From contig CAYJXJ010000079.1 in assembly GCA_964374095.1 (NCBI GenBank), positions 1 through 19,931 on the forward strand: a stretch of 19,931 nt of DNA. Direction: 5' to 3'. The notes under the pieces were generated by a model. That model saw only the letters and a program-made list of their open reading frames with translations. It was not told the DNA's origin and did no database searches. Source of the DNA: CAYJXJ01 sp964374095. Lineage in GTDB: Bacteria; Elusimicrobiota; Elusimicrobia; UBA1565; UBA9628. Position 1 is the first letter of the stretch. Every line of letters begins with the position of its first letter. This document shows positions 12,461-19,931 of the stretch, one piece after another. A program made the translations under genes and the position numbers.

Positions 12461-13923
12461 GTCCCGACTTCCTCTTTGATCAGACGGTTAACAAGGGCCG
12501 GGTCGGCCTTGCCGCTGGAGATGCGCATGACGCCGCCGACAATAGCCCCCGCCGCCTTCTCCTTTCCGGCCTTGAGGTCGGCGGCGGCCTTGGGATTGGC
12601 CGCGAGCGCCTGTCGGATCCAAGCCCTGAGCTGCGTTTCGTCGGAGACCAGCCGGTAGCCCTCTTTCGCGACGATCTCATCAGGATCGCCCCCCTCCCAC
12701 AGCTTCCCCAATACTTCCTTTCCGAGTTTGCTTGAGAGGGTGCCATCCGTGAGCATCGCAGCCAGACGGGCAAGATTCTTCGGCGGCACGGGGCAATCCT
12801 TGAGCGCGAAGCCCGCGGCATTCAGTCGCCCCAAGACGTCGGTCGTTAGGAGATTGACCAGAGTCTTGGCGGCCGCCGCCGGAGCGGCGGCCGCGGCGGC
12901 CTCAAAATAGTCCCCCAGCGAGCGATCCCCCGTCAGGACCCCGGCGTCATAGGGGCTCAGGCCGAACGTGGAAACGTAACGGCCCCGCCGCGCCGCGGGC
13001 AGCTCCGGCAGCGCGCGCGCGATCCGCTCGATCCAGGCCGCGTCCGGCCTCAAGGGGACGAGGTCCGGCTCCGGAAAATAACGGTAGTCGTGGGCCTCCT
13101 CTTTGGACCGCATGGGCTCGGTGCGACGGGCCTGCGCGTCCCAGAGCCGGGTTTCCTGCGCCACGCGTCCGCCGCCGAGGACCACGGCCGCCTGGCGCTC
13201 GAACTCATAGTCGATCGCCTCCCGCACGGCCTTGAAGGAGTTGAGGTTCTTGACCTCCACCCTGGTCCCGAGCGCGGTGGCGCCCTTGGGCCGTACCGAG
13301 ACGTTGGCGTCGCAGCGCATCTCTCCCTTCTCCATGTCGCAATGGGAAACGCCGGCGTAGACGAGGACCTCCTTGAGGGCCGTCAGGTAGGCGTAGGCCT
13401 GCTCGGAGGAGCGCACGTCGGGCTCGCTGACGATCTCGATCAAGGGCGCGCCGCCGCGGTTGAAGTCCACGAGCGTGCCGTCGAGCTTCTCGGAGCCGAT
13501 CTCATGCAGGAGCTTGCCGGCGTCTTCCTCCAGGTGGATGCGGTGGATGCGGATCTTTATTCCCGGGCCGCCTAAGCCGTCGTTCACGGCGATATCAAGC
13601 CCCCCCTCGCGCGAGAAAGGCTGTTCGTACTGGGAGATTTGGTAGCCCTTCGGCAGATCGGGGTAGAAGTAGTTCTTGCGCGCGAAGATCGACGCGGGCT
13701 CCCAGCGGCAGCCCAAGGCCAGGGCCGCGCGGAACGCCAACTCCACCGCGCCGCGGTTGAGAACCGGGAGCGCTCCCGGCTGGCCGGTGCACACCGGGCA
13801 GACGCAGGAGTTGGGGGGACAGCCGAACGCGTCGGCCCGGCAGGAGCAGAAGAGCTTGCTCCGGGTGGCGAGTTGGCAATGGACCTCCAAGCCGCCGACC
13901 AGCTCGAAGCCCTCAGACCCCAT
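12457..13923 (-). CDS. gatB: Asp-tRNA(Asn)/Glu-tRNA(Gln) amidotransferase subunit B
   Basis: GatB binds the misacylated tRNA and activates its glutamate or aspartate for amidation by ammonia from GatA. The protein has 488 residues, normal length. The N-terminal catalytic domain shows GLEVHCQL, the zinc-type cysteines FCSC and CVCPVC, TGQPGALPVLN, YFYPDLPKGYQISQYEQP, HLEEDAGKL and DFNRGGAPLIEIV. The C-terminal tRNA-binding YqeY-like domain ends the chain. The start at 13923 (MGSEGFELVGGLEVH) is chosen by family alignment; it overlaps the Nudix gene by 11 nt. An Ala-rich stretch (six Ala, Pro, four Ala) lies at the hinge before the C-terminal domains. The gene is co-transcribed with gatA and gatC but is separated from gatA by the Nudix gene. 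Confidence 0.96.
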   Translation of the reverse strand: MGSEGFELVGGLEVHCQLATRSKLFCSCRADAFGCPPNSCVCPVCTGQPGALPVLNRGAVELAFRAALALGCRWEPASIFARKNYFYPDLPKGYQISQYEQPFSREGGLDIAVNDGLGGPGIKIRIHRIHLEEDAGKLLHEIGSEKLDGTLVDFNRGGAPLIEIVSEPDVRSSEQAYAYLTALKEVLVYAGVSHCDMEKGEMRCDANVSVRPKGATALGTRVEVKNLNSFKAVREAIDYEFERQAAVVLGGGRVAQETRLWDAQARRTEPMRSKEEAHDYRYFPEPDLVPLRPDAAWIERIARALPELPAARRGRYVSTFGLSPYDAGVLTGDRSLGDYFEAAAAAAPAAAAKTLVNLLTTDVLGRLNAAGFALKDCPVPPKNLARLAAMLTDGTLSSKLGKEVLGKLWEGGDPDEIVAKEGYRLVSDETQLRAWIRQALAANPKAAADLKAGKEKAAGAIVGGVMRISSGKADPALVNRLIKEEVGT

Positions 13924-14368
13924 CGGACCTCCGGCGCGAAAGGCGGAGCAGCTCCAAGTCCGCGGGGTAGCGGGCGAGGCCTTCCGCCCGTCGCAACCCC
14001 GCCCACCGGACGGCCAGTATCTCCGCGGCGTCCAACTCCCCAACCCGTTCGAGCGGCGTCATCCAATACCAGAAGACGCGCTTGCGGATGAGGCGCCCGT
14101 CGCGCCGAAAACTGTAGCGCGCCGTCAACGCGCGCCGGGTGATGCGGCACCGCCACCCGGTCTCCTCCTCCACCTCCCGCAGGGCCGCTTCGCGGGCGGT
14201 CTCCCCCGGGTCCACGTGGCCCTTGGGGAAAGTCCAGAGCTTCTCCCCTTTGAGGTTGCGGACCTTGACCATGAGCACCGAGTTCCCGCGCCGGACCACG
14301 CCTCCCGCCGAGACCTCCCGCCCGACCCCGGCGTTGTCCCGGCCCCTGGGCGCCCGGAGGGTTTTCAT
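13913..14368 (-). CDS. Nudix hydrolase
   Basis: A 151-residue hydrolase of nucleoside diphosphates linked to another group. The Nudix box is complete at about 50-72: G-HVDPG-E-TAREAAL-REVEEETGW, with the metal-binding REVEEE. Upstream is the sheet AGGVVRRGNSVLMVKVRN. The length and FPKGH before the box are seen in ADP-ribose/Ap4A-type housekeeping Nudix enzymes, but the substrate cannot be read from the sequence. The ATG at 14368 overlaps the gatA stop by 4 nt; an in-frame GTG at 14380 is an alternative. Lying between gatA and gatB, it is expressed with the amidotransferase. Confidence 0.9.
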   Translation of the reverse strand: MKTLRAPRGRDNAGVGREVSAGGVVRRGNSVLMVKVRNLKGEKLWTFPKGHVDPGETAREAALREVEEETGWRCRITRRALTARYSFRRDGRLIRKRVFWYWMTPLERVGELDAAEILAVRWAGLRRAEGLARYPADLELLRLSRRRSDGV

Positions 14369-15849
14369 GCCGCCGCCCACCCCGCCTCACGGTCCCAGGG
14401 GGCCGGAAAGGGCCGCTCCCTCTCCAACACGGCGGCGGCTCGAATCAATAGCTCCTCGCGGAACGCCGGGGCCATGAACTGCAGGCCGATCGGCAAACCG
14501 CGCGCGCTCATGGCGCAGGGGACCGAGATCCCGGGAATCCCGGCGAGGTTGCTCGGGATGGTGAAGACGTCCGAGAGATACATCGCCAGGGGATCGGAGG
14601 ATTTCTCCCCGATACCGAAGGCCGCGGTCGGAGCCGTGGGCGTGGCGATCAGATCCACCTCCCGGAAGGCTTCGGCAAAATCCCCTCGGACCAAGGTCCG
14701 CACGCGCTGGGCCTTGGCGTAGTAGGCGTCATAATACCCGGCGCTCAGGGCGTAGGTCCCGAGCATGATGCGCCGTTTGACCTCGGCGCCGAATCCCACG
14801 CCGCGCGTCGCCTCATAGGCGTCGAGGAGGTCGGCGCCGTCTTGAGAGCGCGCCCCGTAACGAATCCCGTCGAAACGGGCCAGGTTGGAGCTCGCCTCCG
14901 ACGGGGCGATCACGTAGTAGGCGCTGACCGCGTATTTGGAGTGGGGCAAGGAGACTTCTCGGATCTCGGCGCCCATTCTCTTCAAGAGGTCCACGCCGCT
15001 TCGGACCGCGCGGTCGACCTCAGGGTCGGTCCCGGCGATGAAATACTCCCGCGGCAGGCCGACGCGGAGGCCCCGAATGCCTTCCGCGAGAACCCGGGAA
15101 AAGTCGGGAACGGGCCGGTCGGCGCAGGTCGAATCGCGGGGATCGGGGCCCGCGATGGCGGCCATCATGAGGGCCGAATCCTCGACCGTTCGGGTCAGGG
15201 GCCCGATCTGGTCCAAGGAGGAGGCGAAGGCGACCAGGCCGTAGCGCGAGACCCTCCCATAGGTGGGCTTGAGCCCCACCACCCCGCAGAACGACGCCGG
15301 CTGGCGGATCGAGCCCCCCGTATCCGAACCCAGGGCCGCGGCGCATAGCCCGCCGGCGACGGCGGCCGTCGAGCCGCCGGAAGAGCCGCCCGGAACCTTG
15401 GAGAGATCCCAGGGGTTGGCGGTCTTGAAATACGCCGAGTTCTCCGTCGAGGAGCCCATCGCGAATTCATCGAGGTTGGTCTTGCCCAGGATCACCGCGT
15501 CGGCGGCCTTCAGCCGGACCGTGACGGTCGCATCGTAAGGAGCGGTGTAACCCTCGAGAATGCGCGAGGCGCAGGTGGTGGGAGCGCCCAGCAATTGAAG
15601 ATTGTCTTTGAGGGCCACGGGGACTCCGGCCAGCGGTCCGAGCGTCTCGCCCCGCCCGCGCTTGGCATCGACGGCGCGCGCCTGAGCCCGGGCGGCATCC
15701 TCAAGGACGGCAAGAAAGCAACGCAGCTTTGCGTCGAAACGGCGGATTCTTAAAAGAAAGGCCTCGGCGACTTCCGTCGCCGAGTGCTTCCCGTCCTTAA
15801 CCCCGCGGGCGATCTCGGCGGCGGACAGGCGATGAATATCGGCGGACAT
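14365..15849 (-). CDS. gatA: Asp-tRNA(Asn)/Glu-tRNA(Gln) amidotransferase subunit A
   Basis: GatA is the amidase subunit that releases ammonia from glutamine for GatB. It has 494 residues, normal length. The Ser-cisSer-Lys triad of the amidase-signature family is visible: Lys in VPVALKDN, Ser in VPGGSSGGS and Ser in GSDTGGSIRQPA. TNLDEFAMGSSTENSA and GLKPTYGRVSRYGL are typical of GatA rather than other amidases. The ATG at 15849 shares one base with the stop of the TPR gene (TAATG). It ends in an ATGA overlap with the Nudix gene. GatA, GatB and GatC in one operon strongly support the assignment. Confidence 0.96.
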   Translation of the reverse strand: MSADIHRLSAAEIARGVKDGKHSATEVAEAFLLRIRRFDAKLRCFLAVLEDAARAQARAVDAKRGRGETLGPLAGVPVALKDNLQLLGAPTTCASRILEGYTAPYDATVTVRLKAADAVILGKTNLDEFAMGSSTENSAYFKTANPWDLSKVPGGSSGGSTAAVAGGLCAAALGSDTGGSIRQPASFCGVVGLKPTYGRVSRYGLVAFASSLDQIGPLTRTVEDSALMMAAIAGPDPRDSTCADRPVPDFSRVLAEGIRGLRVGLPREYFIAGTDPEVDRAVRSGVDLLKRMGAEIREVSLPHSKYAVSAYYVIAPSEASSNLARFDGIRYGARSQDGADLLDAYEATRGVGFGAEVKRRIMLGTYALSAGYYDAYYAKAQRVRTLVRGDFAEAFREVDLIATPTAPTAAFGIGEKSSDPLAMYLSDVFTIPSNLAGIPGISVPCAMSARGLPIGLQFMAPAFREELLIRAAAVLERERPFPAPWDREAGWAAA

Positions 15850-17000
15850 TACGGGACGAAGACCGCCTCGTCCTGGCCGGAATCATCGAAGAGTTCGGGA
15901 GCCCCGGACTGACGCTTCGCGGGCTTGGAATCCTTCGGGGCCGCGGGCGGAGCCTCCGTCTTCACGGCGACCGGAGCGGCCGCGTCCCCGGAGGGGTCGA
16001 CCGGCTCGGCCACCACGGCGGGGCCCTCCTCGTCCCGCGGCCTCTTGGGCTCTTTGAGGGGGAGGGATTGGGGGTCGGCCGAGAGGCGCTCGATCGCCGC
16101 CTGAAGCTTCTTGCGCCGGGAGGGATCGAGTTCCATGGCCTTCTTCAAATCCGCAAGCGCTCCCTCCCGATCGCCGAGCTGGTGGCGCGCCTGGCCCCGG
16201 TTGGAGAAGGCCAGCACCTTTTTGGGATCGAGTTCGATCACGCGGTCGAGGTCGGCCACCGCGCCCTCGTAATCGCCGGTGATGTAGCGCAGGTTGCTCC
16301 GAAGATACACCCCGTCGACGAAATCAGGATGGGACTCGAGGAACTCGTCGAGATCCTCGATGGCCCTCCGGTACTCCCGGGTCTCCCGCAGGGCCTTGGC
16401 CCGCCAGTAGCGCGCCGTCGCCATCCGGGGATTGACCTCGAGGACTCTGGAATAATCGTTCACGGCTCCGGGAAAATCCTTCGTCCGGTCCTTGACATTG
16501 CCCCGCAGGAGGAGGGCCACGGCGTAATCAGCCTTCAGGCGAACGGCCTTGTCGAGGCTCCCCAGGGCCCCGGCCGGGTCGTTCTTGAGGTTGGAGATCG
16601 AGCCGAGGCCGTAATGAGCCTCGGGGAGATCCGGGTCCATCGAGAGGGACCGGGAAAAATCCTCCTGGGCCCCGGCGAGGTCCTTCAAGATCAGGCGCGC
16701 CAATCCCCGTCCGACGTAGGACTGCGCGTCGTTGGGGCGCAGCTTCTCGGCGGCCTGGGCATCCTCGGCCGCTCCCTCCTTGTCGCCCATCACCCAGCGG
16801 CACAGCCCGCGGTAGGCCGTGGCGGTCTTCCAACCCGGAAACATGGCCACGGCCTTGTTGAACCTCTCCAAAGCCGGCTCGAAGTCTCCCTTCTGGGTCA
16901 GGGCGACGGCTTGGGTGAATTGGCGCCGGGCCGCCCGCCCGGGGGTGGTCCGGGCCGCATGACCGCCGGCGGCCAGGAGCGCGACGAGCCAAATCGTCAT
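15849..17000 (-). CDS. Exported TPR protein between gatC and gatA
   Basis: A 383-residue protein with a short signal peptide (MTIWLVALLAAGGHA). Residues about 27-300 are about eight tetratricopeptide repeats, for example FNKAVAMFPGWKTATAYRGL, AEDAQAAEKLRPNDAQSYVG and FSRSLSMDPDLPEAHYGLGS. The final 80 residues are Pro/Ala/Lys-rich and disordered, ending QDEAVFVP. TPRs bind peptides, so it is likely a scaffold outside the cytoplasm. The start overlaps the gatC stop by 4 nt. There is no known link between such a protein and the cytosolic amidotransferase; shared transcription may be only convenience. Confidence 0.85.
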   Translation of the reverse strand: MTIWLVALLAAGGHAARTTPGRAARRQFTQAVALTQKGDFEPALERFNKAVAMFPGWKTATAYRGLCRWVMGDKEGAAEDAQAAEKLRPNDAQSYVGRGLARLILKDLAGAQEDFSRSLSMDPDLPEAHYGLGSISNLKNDPAGALGSLDKAVRLKADYAVALLLRGNVKDRTKDFPGAVNDYSRVLEVNPRMATARYWRAKALRETREYRRAIEDLDEFLESHPDFVDGVYLRSNLRYITGDYEGAVADLDRVIELDPKKVLAFSNRGQARHQLGDREGALADLKKAMELDPSRRKKLQAAIERLSADPQSLPLKEPKRPRDEEGPAVVAEPVDPSGDAAAPVAVKTEAPPAAPKDSKPAKRQSGAPELFDDSGQDEAVFVP

Positions 17001-17277
17001 TCGAGGACCCTCCGAACCTTGAAAAACGGGCCCTCCCGATCCGGAGCGTTGGCGAGGAGCCGCTGGGGCTCGGGAAAATCCTCGCGCCGGTCGTCGCGCA
17101 TGATGTTGGAAAGGCCGAGCACGGAAGCCGTGGGTTCGACGTGGGACGTGTCGAGTTCGGAGAGCTCCGCCATCCAGTCGAGGATCTTGCCGAGCTGGTT
17201 GCGCAGCTCGACCGCCTCATCGGGGCCGAGCCGGAGCCTGGCCAGGCGCGCGATGCGGCGGACATCCTTCTCTTCGA

Positions 17278-17281
<4 letters not shown>
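16997..17281 (-). CDS. gatC: Asp-tRNA(Asn)/Glu-tRNA(Gln) amidotransferase subunit C
   Basis: GatC is the small subunit that wraps around the GatA-GatB interface. It has 94 residues, typical length. Family features are the N-terminal helix (VRRIARLARLRLGPDE), LGKILDWMAELSELDTSHVE, the VEPTASVLGLSNIMRDD segment, and the ending REGPFFKVRRVLE. The GTG at 17281 overlaps the pcrA stop as GTGA, and the stop overlaps the TPR gene. Both overlaps imply translational coupling. Confidence 0.93.
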
Positions 17282-19446
<2,165 letters not shown>

Positions 19447-19483
19447 GACGGCCTATGCTTCCATTTTTGGAGGCCCAGTAAAA

Positions 19484-19494
19484 ATTCTACTATA
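19484..19494 (-). promoter_or_regulatory. -10 region upstream of pcrA
   Basis: On the minus strand TATAGTAGAAT gives two overlapping -10 candidates, TATAGT and TAGAAT (the same hexamer as at 235-240). No convincing -35 lies 16-18 bases upstream. The predicted leader is about 30 bases and has no Shine-Dalgarno sequence. It would drive the whole eight-gene operon. Confidence 0.45.
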
Positions 19495-19571
19495 TAAGGC
19501 CTCCCCATGCCCCACCCTGCGCCGGATCGCTCCGTCCCGCGGCTAGGGCCTGAGGGCGCCAGTCTCGATCG

Positions 19572-19671
19572 CCGCCTGCCTAATTCAGCGAAGTTATCCA
19601 CCATACTTGGAACGTTCCAAGTATGGCGGATAACTCCCCATGCAGGTTCGCCGACGACGGCAGGCAGGCGG
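19572..19671. repeat. Nested inverted repeat with a 42-nt palindrome upstream of the MFS gene
   Basis: The inner palindrome (19593-19634) has 21-base arms, from GTTATCCACCATACTTGGAAC to its complement, with one mismatch and no loop. An outer pair, CCGCCTGCCT (19572-19581) and AGGCAGGCGG (19662-19671), is also exactly complementary, giving an element of about 100 bases. The right outer arm sits just before the ATG at 19674. There is no T-tract. It may be a miniature mobile element; an operator would normally be shorter. Confidence 0.65.
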
Positions 19672-19673
19672 TC

Positions 19674-19931
19674 ATGATCTCGCCCTTTTCGCCGGACGAG
19701 GCCATGACGAACATCCGGAAAATGTACCTCTTCCGGTTCCTCTCCTGCATGCACCTTTTCGCGGGGGTCCTCATCCCCTTCTTCACCGAATGGGGTGGGG
19801 CGAGCTTCTGGCAGGTCATGCTCCTGCAGTCCTGGTTCGTGCTGTGGATCTCCCTGCTCGAAGCCCCGACCGGAGCCGTGGCGGACTCCTACGGCCGAAA
19901 GACCTCGCTGCTCTGCGGCGCCGCGGCCCTC
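19674..19931 (+). CDS. MFS transporter, N-terminal part (runs off the window)
   Basis: The frame is open from here to the window end (86 codons). It has a first membrane helix (FLSCMHLFAGVLIPFF), then a second helix (MLLQSWFVLWISLLEAP) followed by GAVADSYGRKTSLL. The last is the major facilitator loop motif between helices 2 and 3 (G-x3-D-x2-G-R-K), so the product is an inner-membrane secondary transporter of unknown substrate. The start is uncertain: ATG 19674 is preceded by AGGCAGG, ATG 19704 begins MTNIRKMYLFRF closer to the helix, and ATG 19623 lies inside the palindrome. The gene is divergent from pcrA. Confidence 0.8.
   Translation, partial: MISPFSPDEAMTNIRKMYLFRFLSCMHLFAGVLIPFFTEWGGASFWQVMLLQSWFVLWISLLEAPTGAVADSYGRKTSLLCGAAAL

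Noticed and set aside
10709..12658. A plus-strand open frame of 649 codons opposite the NHL gene
   Set aside because: It is an antisense shadow caused by high GC. The opposite strand has clear NHL repeats and a signal peptide; the shadow protein has no motifs and a Pro/Arg/Gly-rich composition.
12871..12892. A 9-bp inverted repeat in gatB
   Set aside because: It is a by-product of GCC/GCG codons in an Ala-rich hinge, not a specific element.
13764..13779. A 16-bp perfect palindrome CCGGGAGCGCTCCCGG in gatB
   Set aside because: It encodes the conserved QPGALP motif of GatB, so coding constraint and GC-rich codons explain it.

Overview
This window is a dense, high-GC stretch (roughly two-thirds GC by eye) of a bacterial chromosome. 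It encodes ADP-heptose synthesis (gmhA plus a stand-alone hldE nucleotidyltransferase domain), a lipoprotein and several exported proteins, which points to a Gram-negative cell with an LPS-like outer membrane. GatCAB implies that Gln-tRNA and/or Asn-tRNA is made by transamidation. Gene content and style would fit an uncultivated lineage such as high-GC Elusimicrobiota, but that placement is an impression and not shown by the sequence. No rRNA, tRNA, CRISPR array, insertion sequence or phage gene was seen.

Layout. (1) 247-5707, plus strand: a tight run of seven genes: MTA phosphorylase, adenosine deaminase, cytidine deaminase (each overlapping the next by 4 nt), then after 100 nt of hairpins a BCCP-like protein, accC, gmhA and hldE'. 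It joins purine/pyrimidine salvage, biotin-dependent carboxylation and LPS-core heptose activation. The BCCP-like protein has lost its biotinylation motif although the adjacent biotin carboxylase looks intact. The run ends in a perfect 61-nt hairpin that supplies the last codons and stop of hldE'. (2) 5753-8580: a minus-strand lipoprotein with a DUF4384-like domain, divergent from two tandem FecR-domain secreted paralogues. Each FecR gene has a clear sigma-70-type promoter and a Shine-Dalgarno site. A 50-nt perfect palindrome (8584-8633) ends this block and also the block converging from the right. (3) 19446 down to 8642, minus strand: an eight-gene train in which each stop overlaps the next start: pcrA/uvrD helicase, gatC, a TPR protein, gatA, a Nudix hydrolase, gatB, a large exported NHL/FN3/transglutaminase/TPR protein, and a small exported protein. 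The last two are damaged: a frameshift with an apparent missing piece near 10730, and an in-frame TAG at 8855-8857. (4) 19572-19931: a long palindrome with outer inverted repeats, then the start of an MFS transporter that runs off the window.

I found no recognisable new defence or mobile system. The points most worth a second look are the BCCP homologue without its lysine, the perfect palindromes at gene ends and inside poorly conserved coding stretches, two apparent leaderless promoters with identical geometry, the FecR pair with a shared tail, and the damaged beta-propeller/transglutaminase gene. Damage in two adjacent genes could be real decay or assembly error.
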